Shown here piece by piece: positions 56,201 to 64,000 of a stretch of DNA of 64,000 nt (positions are counted from its first letter, which is position 1; the number at the start of each line of letters is the position of its first letter). This DNA comes from an uncultured Myxococcales bacterium. Lineage in GTDB: Bacteria; Myxococcota_A; UBA9042. Under the pieces are notes generated by a model. That model saw nothing but the letters and a program-made list of their open reading frames with translations. It did no database searches and had not been told where the DNA came from. The position numbers were made by a program, and so were the translations under genes. The DNA is taken from positions 1 through 64,000 of the forward strand of contig CAITYF010000161.1 in NCBI GenBank assembly GCA_903896545.1, read 5' to 3'.

Positions 56201-58683
56201 TCCGCGTCGCTCAAATCGCCGTTCAAAAGGTCGACGAGATCCTTGGCGTACTGCGCGTACGTGATCAGCGCGGCACCGTAGACGTTGGCGCACGCCCATT
56301 GAATTTCACCCGTATCGGGATCGGGTGCGGCGGGTCCGTAGCCCAAAGGTGAAGTCGGCTCGACGTTGGTCACCCAGTACATGAAGTTGTAGCGCGAATC
56401 GCCAACGATCTTGGGCTCGGCGGCATGGCGCACAAAACCGCCTTCCTTGATGTCCGCGCACGGGTTGCGCCACGCGTCGCCTTCCTGACGCCAGTAGCGG
56501 CAATCGTTCTGCACGTTCCACTTGGCGGTTTCACCACGTGCGTCGCAGACGTCCTTGGTCGCGGTAAAGACATTTTCACAGAGCACAAAGACCGGCGGCA
56601 GCGTTGATTTCAGCTGCGTGCGTCGATCCGCGTCCGCCTGCGTCAAAGGCTGCTTCCAGCCGGTGCAGACGCCAACGCTGCCCGTGGACATGCACGTCAC
56701 GTCGGTGCGGCTGCCGGGGCGAACAAAGGCGACCTGCGGGTTTTGGCCGCTGTAAAAGAGAGGATCACTGCCTGTCGCGTAGCTCAACCGATCCGCCGCC
56801 AGCACGCCTGCGATGCCCACGCTCAGGTCCTCGCCCGCGCTGGGCTTGTCGGCGCTTGCACTGAGCGCAACGCCGTTGACCGCCCGTAATTGCGCCGTGT
56901 TCAGGTTGTTGCGCAGCAGTACGAGCGCGTCACCGCCCACAAAGACCAGCGTGTACGCCTCGCCGGCTTTGAGACCGAGATTGGGCAACGACGCTTTCGC
57001 CGCACCCGCCGTCGCCGTCGCCTCGGTCGCCTTGAGATCGGCCGCCGTGAGCGCGACGCCTTGCTGTGCAGACTTCAGCGCACCCGCGGCAAACGCGACA
57101 CCGGAAACCTGCGCGTTACCCACCGTCACGGTCGCTGGCGCGCTACCGGGCGTCGCGTTCACAAAGGTCAGCCACGAGCCACCCGCGGGCACAGCAGGTC
57201 GCGCCGACGGCGTGTCGTCGACCACAACCGCTTGGGCGGGCTGTCCCGGCGCGCCCGCCGCGATCACCACGCCGTTGAACTTGTCGGCCGCGATGTTCAG
57301 GTCCGTCGCGACGACTGCGCTCGTCGCGCAATCTGCGTTGGTGCTGCAAAAGCGCTCGCCAAAGCGCGACTGCGGATCGGTGAAACCCGCCTGCGTCTTC
57401 GGTGCGCCGGTCGCGTCCTTGGGCACGTCGGCGCCCCACCTGTCTTCCCAAAAGAGCAGCCACGCCACCGTGTCCAAAAACACGTCATTCCAGCCATCCG
57501 CGGTTTCGTACTCGGCAGGCGTGTGATCCAAGGGCGTGTCCGCGCTCAAGTGGTACACGATCGGGCGAATCCCGCGCGACTTGTAGTCCAACCGCTGGCC
57601 GATCTTGCACGCGCCGGGCACAAACCAGTCGGGTTGATCGCACACCTGTGGCTTGGCGCAGTCGTTGTTGGTCACGCAGGTCTTGTGGATCTCCGCGCCC
57701 TTGGCGTCTTTTGGCAGGTTGAAGACCTTGGATTTTTGCCAAATGTTCCAGCGGGCAGCCTTGTAGTCGTGGCCGCTATACGTCAAACCGTAGTCCTCGC
57801 TGTAGAACGGCCGATCCGCCAAAAAGAAGCCAAATTTCTGCGCGGGTCCGGAGTTGCTGTAGGGGCGAATTTCGTAGTCGTTGATGCGCTGCACGCTGGC
57901 ACGGCGAAAGCTGACGCGGATCTCAAACGCCGCGCCCGCGCAATCGCCCGGTGCCAAGGCGTAAGGGCTGCAAGCGCCCGTCGACATCGGCTGACCAAAA
58001 AGATGACGCGTGAAGTGGAAATAGCCGCCGTCGGGGTCCTGATAAAAGTGGCTGGGATTGTCCGAGTCGTCGCCTTGCACAAAATAGTCGACCGGCGAGA
58101 GCGTCACGGAACCCTGCGGAAGGGCAAAGTTCGCCATGGTGTTGCCCATCCAGTCCACGCGGATGTAGTCGCGCTGCCACCACGGCCGGTCTGTCGTGTT
58201 TTCCACCAGCACATTGCTCTGTGCGCCCGTCGCCGGCGCGTAGTCGCGTTTGACGTCAAAATGGCTGACGATCGGGTACATTTCGATCGGGTTGCCGACC
58301 ACAACTTCCACAAAATCCGATTCCAGCACCTCATTTCCCGGCCGATTCCGCACGGCGTCGTCCCAGTACTTGCGGATTTTGCGCCGATTCCACAGGGCGT
58401 CCGCGCCCAGGACCGCTTCCGCGACTGGGTACACGACCAACGCGTTCTCCTGGATATCCAGAATCACTTTGCTCTGCTTGCTTCCAGCGTTGGCTTGGCC
58501 GACGAAGCCAAAACCCGCGGTCGACGGCATGCTGCTGACGACCTGAAATTCGTACCAGATGCCGCCGAGATCGGCCTTGGCAACGCGGTTGACCTGCGTG
58601 CGGTCGATGAGGCCGGGATCCAGCGCGCACGCAGGCAGCAGCGCGACGAACCACAGACCGAAGAGAAGGCGCAGAAACTTCAT
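53218..58683 (-). CDS. Giant lipoprotein zinc metalloprotease (1821 residues)
   Basis: A lipoprotein (LLPAC near residue 19) paralogous to the downstream gene (IQENALVVYPV, TTDRPWWQRDYIRVDW). The zinc site is HEIGHTMGLRHNF (His1061, His1065, His1071); the Met-turn STVMDY lies ~200 residues later because ~130 residues with EGF-like Cys motifs (CLSDDDCPNGTAC, CTTGDSCGDGAVC) are inserted. Residues ~440-640 hold a DUF4397-like beta domain (WLTFVNATPGSAPATVTVGN) missing from the paralogue. The ATG follows AGGGAG. The substrate is unknown; location is probably the outer membrane, facing out or into the periplasm. Confidence 0.88.
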   Translation of the reverse strand: MKFLRLLFGLWFVALLPACALDPGLIDRTQVNRVAKADLGGIWYEFQVVSSMPSTAGFGFVGQANAGSKQSKVILDIQENALVVYPVAEAVLGADALWNRRKIRKYWDDAVRNRPGNEVLESDFVEVVVGNPIEMYPIVSHFDVKRDYAPATGAQSNVLVENTTDRPWWQRDYIRVDWMGNTMANFALPQGSVTLSPVDYFVQGDDSDNPSHFYQDPDGGYFHFTRHLFGQPMSTGACSPYALAPGDCAGAAFEIRVSFRRASVQRINDYEIRPYSNSGPAQKFGFFLADRPFYSEDYGLTYSGHDYKAARWNIWQKSKVFNLPKDAKGAEIHKTCVTNNDCAKPQVCDQPDWFVPGACKIGQRLDYKSRGIRPIVYHLSADTPLDHTPAEYETADGWNDVFLDTVAWLLFWEDRWGADVPKDATGAPKTQAGFTDPQSRFGERFCSTNADCATSAVVATDLNIAADKFNGVVIAAGAPGQPAQAVVVDDTPSARPAVPAGGSWLTFVNATPGSAPATVTVGNAQVSGVAFAAGALKSAQQGVALTAADLKATEATATAGAAKASLPNLGLKAGEAYTLVFVGGDALVLLRNNLNTAQLRAVNGVALSASADKPSAGEDLSVGIAGVLAADRLSYATGSDPLFYSGQNPQVAFVRPGSRTDVTCMSTGSVGVCTGWKQPLTQADADRRTQLKSTLPPVFVLCENVFTATKDVCDARGETAKWNVQNDCRYWRQEGDAWRNPCADIKEGGFVRHAAEPKIVGDSRYNFMYWVTNVEPTSPLGYGPAAPDPDTGEIQWACANVYGAALITYAQYAKDLVDLLNGDLSDADLKTGKYIKAYLAKQARSALDKSTFAGAAMPDAGLTPEESLAQAQARATVRMTDSVPGFVHTAPPTAEQEKMLREIAKPTGLAKALDDQGLTFDPQLSLDHLKKIQGTPVERALINDEVALTLSGGAVQPGDAIAPELIEKLSPAGWATPQRAMDEHKRMLMLGVNTIEPAEFYDPAIVGLAQRLACKDGQDPTTTLPDPKHVDAPGNFAKRCYKGDALRTALSVAIFRATIEHEIGHTMGLRHNFQGSADLLNYFDQYFDPDTGRQKEVVPCADLVTPAGTVAANQFCGRDLYGRNLLGETCVFKQCLSDDDCPNGTACAKSSKRCVDADGVKTGMCNATVNETRSCTTGDSCGDGAVCQKGVCNAMVKCTDATKCGTGNTCEGGYCVDARTGAPQGLPVVQTSSGVAYKYLPRAQMTQSEIDNRRMEYQYSTVMDYGQKIHSDIHGLGKYDYAAIRYGYGELVDVYADTSFLRQRVLDVAKRENANKPDIAKWSVQMETTGWQYDVITPQFSIVSDWMPPAYNQKRDAVPEFLVNLESNNAYKYGRNDMDRTYLEVPYKYCSDEFVGSTLACNRFDTGATTEEIVYHAGEAVEEYYLFDAFKRERQWFALGGSPLSYMARITDRWLAPLGAAGRYYALYNNMLRFYPWFATFDRQESGFAPMRRASMAAFRKLASMIGSPAPGAYVFDKKQNVYVNTSYDDAAPGEAHVNLGPGKYPWTTFAHDKGYFYADHPLWIGSYWDKVAAIQVMTNATVALISESAGEQLPLFRGTAIGFNTIYPRELMKVLGGLVAGDAEMIGGLFVTDPQNSAEKVYQPADPFHAYTPTTAHVQPSITNLTLRLQAAWQAVANLPAGFDPSYTDSMAVWLKGNGLQYTIGTGQIGGKDATVQLVEFEDPFGKKTYVAPKPNYDADRYSPTYRMLQRLNAWKTGCTDGTACAGGLCTDGTGCAPQSLATTTGAAHDAIAAQMKAEIEVVDYMRQLYALYGAIGAGN

Positions 58684-58702
58684 GAGGGCTCCCTGGGATC
58701 GG

Positions 58703-59830
58703 TCAAAAGGCCCGGTTCACAGACAGGCTGATGCTGGAGTAGTTGTCGGCAGACGACCGGAAGTCGAAGAACGGAAAGCGCAGCGTGCGGTTGTCCGCGC
58801 TCCACGGCGGCGCTGCGGTCAGTGCCATCGCGCTGAGCGTCCACTTCTGGTCGGGGTCAAAAGTGTAGCCGACGGACACGAGGCCCCACTGCACGTCCGA
58901 GCGCCCCCGGCCGGGCTGGGCGCTGCGCGCTGTGTACGTGTCGGCGGGAAAGTCGTTGTATTTGAAATTGTTGTACAGCACATACGTCAGGCCCACGGCG
59001 ACGCGCGGCGTGGGCAGCCAGGTCACCGCCAGCGTGTTGCGCACGGCAAAAGCTGTGTTCAGCGTGCCCGTGGCGATTTCACTCTGGCCTGAGATGAGTT
59101 CGGGACCGTCAGGTCGCGCGAGGCTCGGAAAGTTCACCGCGTCGATGGCTGTTGTCGTCAGCCGATTGAAGTTCTTGGTGAAACCCAGGGCGTAGACGAT
59201 GGAAAGTTTGCCGCGAAACAGGTCCGGCTTCACCAACGACACGCTCGGTGTCAGCGCGAGCCAGCGGGTCTGAAAGCGCGAAGCCCGCGACGTCGGCAAC
59301 GCGCCAATCAGCGACACACCCACTTTGATGCCACCGGGTAGCAGCATCGGCTTCCGCTTGCCCGCATTATCGGTCCGCATCGGCGACCAGCCCAGCGTGA
59401 CCAGCGTGTCGCCCACCACCGTGTCATAGGGACGCGCGGCGCCGCTGTCGGCATTGGTCGCCAGATTCTTGCTGACGGTTTGCAGCGCGCTCAGGCTCAT
59501 TCCATGGCCCAAGGCCAGACCGGCGCGCAGAAAGAGGGTCAGGTCGTAGTTGGTCCGCCGCGCTTCACCCGGCACAAAAGTGCCAACGCCCACCGTGTTG
59601 TCCAGGCGCAGGTCGCCATTGAGCGCAAAAGCGTCAGAAGGTTTCGCTGTGTGCTTGGGTTCTTCCTCGTCTTGTTCGGAAGCCAGATCAGCGCGCATGC
59701 CCGCCGCGGTTTGTGCCCACGCGATTCTGGGCGCCGCGGTCAGCATGGTCAGGACCGTCATGCAGGCCGACAGAAAGCCATGGCGAGCCGTGAATGCCAC
59801 ACGCAAGTCTTTGACAGCTTGAGCTTTCAT
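58703..59830 (-). CDS. Outer-membrane beta-barrel protein heading metalloprotease operon
   Basis: A 375-residue exported protein: signal peptide (VLTMLTAAPRIAWA), an acidic stretch (SEQDEEEPKH), then a long series of amphipathic strands (LDNTVGVGTFVPGEA, YDLTLFLRAGLALGHG, RGKLSIVYALGFTKNF, VAVGLTYVLYNNFKYN, WGLVSVGYTFD) ending SVNRAF, a BAM recognition tail. The length suggests 14 or so strands, as in transporter-like barrels. It is 19 bases upstream of the first giant metalloprotease gene and plausibly anchors, exports or takes up products for them. Confidence 0.8.
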   Translation of the reverse strand: MKAQAVKDLRVAFTARHGFLSACMTVLTMLTAAPRIAWAQTAAGMRADLASEQDEEEPKHTAKPSDAFALNGDLRLDNTVGVGTFVPGEARRTNYDLTLFLRAGLALGHGMSLSALQTVSKNLATNADSGAARPYDTVVGDTLVTLGWSPMRTDNAGKRKPMLLPGGIKVGVSLIGALPTSRASRFQTRWLALTPSVSLVKPDLFRGKLSIVYALGFTKNFNRLTTTAIDAVNFPSLARPDGPELISGQSEIATGTLNTAFAVRNTLAVTWLPTPRVAVGLTYVLYNNFKYNDFPADTYTARSAQPGRGRSDVQWGLVSVGYTFDPDQKWTLSAMALTAAPPWSADNRTLRFPFFDFRSSADNYSSISLSVNRAF

Positions 59831-60001
59831 CGTGCACAGCCCCCAAGGACGCAGCCGGTGCGGTTCCCTACGAAGCTACCCCACGCTCCCGAGCGCGGCA
59901 AGGGCAACGTCGGCGGTTCGATCGCGTAATGTGAAGAATCGTAAAATCGCTTTGAGTCGCACGCCTGGAAGTGCGCCGACGCGTCAGAAAGGGAGGAAAC
60001 A

Positions 60002-60061
60002 GTGCCGTACAAAAAACGCCGTTTCGGACGGGTAAAACCGCTAATTCACTTGCTGTTTTGA
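60002..60061 (+). CDS. Possible 19-residue basic peptide
   Basis: A GTG-started mini-frame with a very strong ribosome binding site (AGGGAGGAAACA before GTG). The product is basic in its first half (PYKKRRFGRVKP) and hydrophobic at the end (LIHLLF). It sits in the 416-bp gap between the divergent barrel gene and the GltJ-like gene, with 185 bases still to the next start. It could be a tiny conserved protein or a leader peptide. The rest of the gap shows no gene. Confidence 0.35.
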   Translation: MPYKKRRFGRVKPLIHLLF

Positions 60062-60246
60062 GTAAATCGCAGACACCCTATCCACCGTGGCTCAGAATCG
60101 GACCCGTAAGGGCCGGTTAGGCGACGGCGTCCGGCCGCAGAAAAGGCGTCACCGGGTAGACTTGCGGGGCATGATCGGGTAGACAACCACGATCTGCGGC
60201 ACAGCGCCGTGCCCCATTGGCCCAGGCTTTTCTGGAGGACCGCTCC

Positions 60247-61734
60247 GTGCGCTTTTCCTGTCCCAGTTGCAACAAGATGTACCGGTTGCCGCCCGATCGG
60301 CTGGCCGGCTACCAGCGTGCCCAAATCAGTTGTCCCAACTGCAAGGCATCCATCATCGTGCGTGATCTGGGTGGCGACCTGCTGGACGCCCGCTTGGCCA
60401 CGCGCGAAGTGTCGGGCCCGGTGTTGGTTACGGACGTCCGTCCGCAATCGGCCATTGTCCCGGCTGATCCGACGTGGTTCGTCGCCGTAGGTCGCGACCG
60501 CAAAGGGCCGTTCACGCCGCTGCAGCTCTCCGAGCTTCTCGACGTCAGCACGATTTCCGGCCAGTCGCTCGTTTGGCAAAAAGGCATGGCCAATTGGGTG
60601 CCGATGGTCGACGTGCTGGAGCTGCGTCCGCTGCTACGTCCCCATAGCACGGTCCACGTCGCTGGCGGTCCGCCGCCGATGATGGCGCATCCCGATAGCA
60701 CCAGCGTTGCTGCGCCTGCTGCCGTTGCAGCTCCGGTCGCACCGGTCGCACCGATTGCTCAACCCGCAGCTCCGCCTGCGGCGGTCGTCGCGCAGCCAGT
60801 CGCGCCCGTTGTCCAGCCTGCCCCAGCCGTCGCTGTAGCTCCTGCTCCTGCTCCTGCTCCTGCTCCGGTTGCTCCGTCGCAACTGCCGACCAAGTCGGTG
60901 GAGTCGGACATGCACGCGGTGCAGACGGACAGTTTCTTTACGTCGCATCACGATCTGGATCACGTCGCACTGTCGATGCCGGAAGCCGACAAGCACAAGC
61001 CGACCAAAGAGGAATATCAGAACCTGCTGCAGGAATTCAGCGTGATGTTCCGCCTGGACAAGCGCTCGAAGCGGCAGAAGATCCTGATCACCGTCATCGT
61101 TGCTGCGTTGGTGCTGGGTGCGATTGGTTTTGGCCTTGTGATTCGCTATCAGGGGATGAAGAAGGCGCAGCTTTTGGCCGACGCCAACAACATTCTGGGC
61201 ATGTTCAACCTGCCGTATCAGACGAGCGTGACCATCGACGTCGCCAATGACGCGCCGGAGCCGCCGCCAACGCCGGGCGAGGCGCCCAAGCCCAAGAAAG
61301 CGCCGGAGCCCAAGCAGGAAGTGCAGCTGTCTGACCTCGCGGCGAAGATGCGCACGGTGGTCAAGGCCAAGAAAGCGGCCAAGGCGCCGACTGGCGTGAC
61401 GGTGAGCGAAGAAGAGAAGAAGCGGCTCTTGGCGATGCTCGACGGCGGTGGTCCCGGGCCCCGCGGTGCGACGATCGGCGAGAGCGTGACGGCGAGCGAC
61501 ATCCGCAAGATGTGCGAAGCGCAGAAGCCGAGCTTGCGTGGGTGCGGCCAGTCCGCTGGCGTGGCCGACTTCAAGATTCGCTTCTCAGTAGGCGCGGGCG
61601 GCAGGGTGGAAGGCGTCAAAGCCAGCGCGGACGGCAAAGATGATTCCAGCCTGGCGAGCTGCTGCGAAAACAAGCTGCGCAAAGTCCATTTGGCTGGTGC
61701 GTCGTCGGAATCGTTCTCCTGCACAATCGACTAA
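60247..61734 (+). CDS. GltJ/AgmX-like zinc-ribbon, GYF and TonB-like protein
   Basis: A 495-residue inner-membrane protein. The N-terminus is an MJ0042-type zinc ribbon (CPSCNKMYRLP, then CPNCKAS). A GYF_2 domain follows near residues 75-125 (WFVAVGRDRKGPFTPLQLSELL, LVWQKGMANWVPM). A Pro/Ala linker contains a (GCTCCT)n simple repeat. One membrane helix lies near residue 280 (ILITVIVAALVLGAIGFGLV). The periplasmic end (MCEAQKPSLRGCGQ, FKIRFSVGAGGRVEGV) is the AgmX/TonB-C type. This is the layout of the gliding-motility protein GltJ, but homologues also occur in non-gliders. GTG 60247 follows GGAGGA. Confidence 0.82.
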   Translation: MRFSCPSCNKMYRLPPDRLAGYQRAQISCPNCKASIIVRDLGGDLLDARLATREVSGPVLVTDVRPQSAIVPADPTWFVAVGRDRKGPFTPLQLSELLDVSTISGQSLVWQKGMANWVPMVDVLELRPLLRPHSTVHVAGGPPPMMAHPDSTSVAAPAAVAAPVAPVAPIAQPAAPPAAVVAQPVAPVVQPAPAVAVAPAPAPAPAPVAPSQLPTKSVESDMHAVQTDSFFTSHHDLDHVALSMPEADKHKPTKEEYQNLLQEFSVMFRLDKRSKRQKILITVIVAALVLGAIGFGLVIRYQGMKKAQLLADANNILGMFNLPYQTSVTIDVANDAPEPPPTPGEAPKPKKAPEPKQEVQLSDLAAKMRTVVKAKKAAKAPTGVTVSEEEKKRLLAMLDGGGPGPRGATIGESVTASDIRKMCEAQKPSLRGCGQSAGVADFKIRFSVGAGGRVEGVKASADGKDDSSLASCCENKLRKVHLAGASSESFSCTID

Positions 61735-61736
61735 CA

Positions 61737-62387
61737 ATGCCCCGCCTGCTGACCGTCGTCGTTCTGGGCCTGTTGTGGTCGGTGTCGGCACAGGCGCAAG
61801 AGACCAAGGTTACGCTCGCCGTCCTCGGCTTTACCGCAGACGCCAAACAGATGCTCGTGCAGTTGGAGGACGACAACGTCGGCACCAACCTGCGGCTCTA
61901 TGACGTCGCGGCGGGTCAGCCGGCCAAGAAGAGCGCGCTCATCCCGTTTCAGCGCGGCGAGTCGCAAAAAGTCATCAAGGAAACGCGTAAGAAGTTCAAG
62001 ATCGTCGATCCAGGCTTGGAAGACACGATCTACCCGCTGGATCCCAACGACGCTGAGAAGACGCTGAACTTCTTTGGCCTGATGGCCACCCGTGATCGGT
62101 TCGTGCTGGCGGTCACGGACCGGCAAAAGCTGGGGAAAATCGCCGATGTGGCGGTGAAGCACGACGAGGGCGCGGACGTCTGGGCCAAGGTCGCGCTCAA
62201 GTCGCTGTACTGGACGACGGACCGCAAGTGGCTGGTCGCGATTATCACGCAAAAGCTCAAGGCGGACGGCCTGTTGACGGAAGTCGACGAGCCGCACGCC
62301 CTGGCGTTTCAGGTCAAGGACATCCGTTGGGTCGAGGCGGATCCACCGCCTGAAGCCAAGCCGGCGGACGCCAAGGCCAAGGATTGA
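61737..62387 (+). CDS. Exported protein of unknown function
   Basis: A 216-residue protein with signal peptide (LTVVVLGLLWSVSAQA). The mature part alternates strands and charged turns (VLGFTADAKQMLVQLEDDNVGTNLRLYDV, SLYWTTDRKWLVAIITQKL), as in proteins that track state or bind ligands, and ends in a Lys/Ala/Pro tail. No family recognised. It begins 2 bases after the GltJ-like gene and ends 4 bases before the ABC exporter gene, so all three are one operon. Confidence 0.75.
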   Translation: MPRLLTVVVLGLLWSVSAQAQETKVTLAVLGFTADAKQMLVQLEDDNVGTNLRLYDVAAGQPAKKSALIPFQRGESQKVIKETRKKFKIVDPGLEDTIYPLDPNDAEKTLNFFGLMATRDRFVLAVTDRQKLGKIADVAVKHDEGADVWAKVALKSLYWTTDRKWLVAIITQKLKADGLLTEVDEPHALAFQVKDIRWVEADPPPEAKPADAKAKD

Positions 62388-62391
62388 CGGC

Positions 62392-64000
62392 GTGAGCAAT
62401 CCGCAAGCCAAGCAGCAGCGAACGAAGCTAAACGATCTTGCACTATTCAAGCGGTTCTGGCCGTTTGTGAAGCCGGACGCGCCTTGGGTCATTTTTGGCC
62501 TGTTGGCGGTGCCGCTGATGAGCCTCGCGGGCGTCGCGCAGCCGTGGCTGCTCAAGGTCGCCGTCGACGGTCCGATGAGCGACGCGCTGCACCACCGCGA
62601 AAGCGAAGGCTGGACGCTGACGACCGTGGCGCTCGCGTTTCTGGGCGCGGTCCTCGCGGAATACGTGCTGCGCGGTCTGCAGTTGTGGGCGCTGCAGCGT
62701 GCTGGCTACCACGCGCTGCAGCGGTTGCGTCGCGGCGTGTTCAGCCACGTTTTGCAGCAAGGATCGGCATTTTTCGACACTCGCGCCTCGGGCAACTTGC
62801 TCACGCGCACAACGACCGACGTTGAGGCGATCGGTGAAGTGCTGACGTTTGGCATCGTCGGCATCATCGGCGACGTCTTCGACATCCTCTTCATTCTTGC
62901 CGCGATGCTCTGGTTTGACGTGCGGCTGACAGCGATGAGCCTTCTGGTGGCGCCGTTCATCGTGCTACTGGTCAACCTGTTCCGCCGGCGCTTGCGCTTT
63001 TACTCCACGGAAATTCGCCGCTCGATGGCCACTGCGTCTGGGCATTTCCAGGAAGCACTGGCGGGCGCCCGCATCGTGCAACTGCACGGTCGCGAAGCGG
63101 CGACGGTCGAGGAATACCGCAGCTTCAACTACCGCTACCTGGACGCCTACCGCATTTCCAACTGGTACGACGCGTCGCTCTACGCGGTCATGGACGGCGT
63201 CGCTGGCCTGTGCATCGCGATTCTGCTGGGCTACGGTGCCATGCGCGTCGTGGGCGGTCTGGGTACGCCGGGCTTGCTGATCGCGTTTATCCAGTACATT
63301 CAGCGGGTTTTCGTGCCTGTGCGCGAACTGTCCGGCAAGGTGGCCACGATTGAGCGCGCCCAAGCTGCCCTGGAGCGAATCTTCGGTCTGCTGGATGAAG
63401 CGGTGCCTTTGCCTTCGGGCGATCAGGTGCCCGCGGAAATTCGCGGCGGCGTGGAGATTGATCACCTGACATTTGGCTACGGTGCCGAGGTGCGCGCGCT
63501 GGACGACGTGTCGCTGAGCGTTCGGCCCGGTCAGGTCGTCGCGCTGGTTGGGCAGACCGGTTCGGGGAAGTCGACGCTCGTCAAGCTCATCGCGCGGATG
63601 TACGACGCGCCCAAGCGCGCGATTCTGGTCGACGGCGTCGCGGTGGAAGACTGGCAACTGCAGGCGCTGCGACGCGCGATCGGCGTGGTGCAGCAGGATG
63701 TGATGCTGTTTTCCGGCACTTTTGCCGACAACGTTTCGCTAGGGCGCGCGGGCATCACGCGGGCGGCGATCGCGCAGGCGGTGCAAGACGCGCAGCTGGC
63801 GGACAAGGTCGCGCGGCTGGGCGGCTTGGACACGGTTCTGAGTGAAAATGGCGGGAACCTGTCCGCGGGCGAGCGACAACTGCTGTCGATCGCCCGCATT
63901 CTCGCCGCGAATCCGCCGATCGTGGTGCTGGACGAGGCGACCGCGTCGATCGACACGGAGACCGAGCAAGCTGTGCAGCGGGCGCTGGAGCGCGTCTTTG
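62392..64000 (+). CDS. ABC exporter, MsbA/BmrA type (cut by window edge)
   Basis: A half-transporter with a fused membrane and ATPase domain; about 536 residues are in the window and only the last part is missing. Six membrane helices precede residue ~320. The nucleotide-binding domain has Walker A GQTGSGKST, the Q-loop VVQQDVMLFSGT, a signature that reads NLSAGERQLLSIARIL instead of LSGGQ, and Walker B IVVLDEATASID. Such proteins move lipids, peptides or drugs outward. Its operon partner with a GltJ-like protein gives no firm substrate. GTG start, 4 bases after the previous stop. Confidence 0.93.
   Translation, partial: MSNPQAKQQRTKLNDLALFKRFWPFVKPDAPWVIFGLLAVPLMSLAGVAQPWLLKVAVDGPMSDALHHRESEGWTLTTVALAFLGAVLAEYVLRGLQLWALQRAGYHALQRLRRGVFSHVLQQGSAFFDTRASGNLLTRTTTDVEAIGEVLTFGIVGIIGDVFDILFILAAMLWFDVRLTAMSLLVAPFIVLLVNLFRRRLRFYSTEIRRSMATASGHFQEALAGARIVQLHGREAATVEEYRSFNYRYLDAYRISNWYDASLYAVMDGVAGLCIAILLGYGAMRVVGGLGTPGLLIAFIQYIQRVFVPVRELSGKVATIERAQAALERIFGLLDEAVPLPSGDQVPAEIRGGVEIDHLTFGYGAEVRALDDVSLSVRPGQVVALVGQTGSGKSTLVKLIARMYDAPKRAILVDGVAVEDWQLQALRRAIGVVQQDVMLFSGTFADNVSLGRAGITRAAIAQAVQDAQLADKVARLGGLDTVLSENGGNLSAGERQLLSIARILAANPPIVVLDEATASIDTETEQAVQRALERVF

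Noticed and set aside
59900-59930. GGTTCGATC resembling a tRNA T-loop
   Set aside because: No acceptor or anticodon arm can be folded around it.

Overview
The window is GC-rich chromosomal DNA from what looks like a member of the Myxococcota or a related deltaproteobacterial lineage. This is an inference. It rests on an SOS-box-like site of the CTGAAC type in front of recA, a GltJ/AgmX-like zinc-ribbon/GYF protein, many large Cys-rich lipoproteins with Asp/Thr/Ala-rich spacers, a eukaryotic-type Ser/Thr kinase, a PilZ protein and repeat-rich secreted proteins. There are no tRNAs, CRISPR arrays, insertion sequences or phage genes that I can recognise. The one RNA gene is RNase P RNA.

Left part (1-20 kb): a truncated Ser/Thr kinase, recA behind an array of CTGAAC half-sites, a Tat-exported phosphoesterase, hutU, then aroA directly behind rnpB. 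Next is a TetR/quinone-reductase/DUF2141 cluster with matching GTACAC palindromes in front of it and against the tetR start. A stretch of envelope genes follows: Cys-rich lipoproteins, a PpiC foldase lipoprotein, small membrane proteins, a beta-barrel, trmL, an FAD oxidase and a giant 1348-residue Cys-rich lipoprotein.

Middle part (20-39 kb): a PilZ/CPBP-protease pair, a fatty-acid oxidation pair (fadB/fadN-like plus thiolase), secreted FG-GAP and Gly-rich proteins, and a tightly coupled operon dnaN-recF-murA-proB-NRDE-esterase. Immediately upstream of dnaN lies a cluster of DnaA boxes that I interpret as the chromosomal origin. There is no dnaA beside it. Left of this point about 26 of 31 genes run leftward, which fits replication moving away from it. 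On its other side are a protein with a PHP fold that has lost its metal ligands, then ribF-aroE.

Right part (39-64 kb): a methylmalonyl-CoA mutase catalytic subunit, an RluA-type pseudouridine synthase, a VWA lipoprotein, hutI, and a tandem pair of related outer-membrane proteins. A three-gene operon then encodes a beta-barrel and two giant paralogous lipoprotein zinc metalloproteases. The window ends with an operon of the GltJ-like protein, a secreted protein and an ABC exporter cut by the right edge.

A family of dispersed non-coding repeats of about 100-125 bp (four copies: one near 12.2 kb, two near 19.8-20.0 kb, one near 26.9 kb) always sits between leftward genes in one orientation. Together with the metalloprotease operon, the metal-ligand-free PHP protein next to the origin and the recA operator array, it is the least conventional material here.
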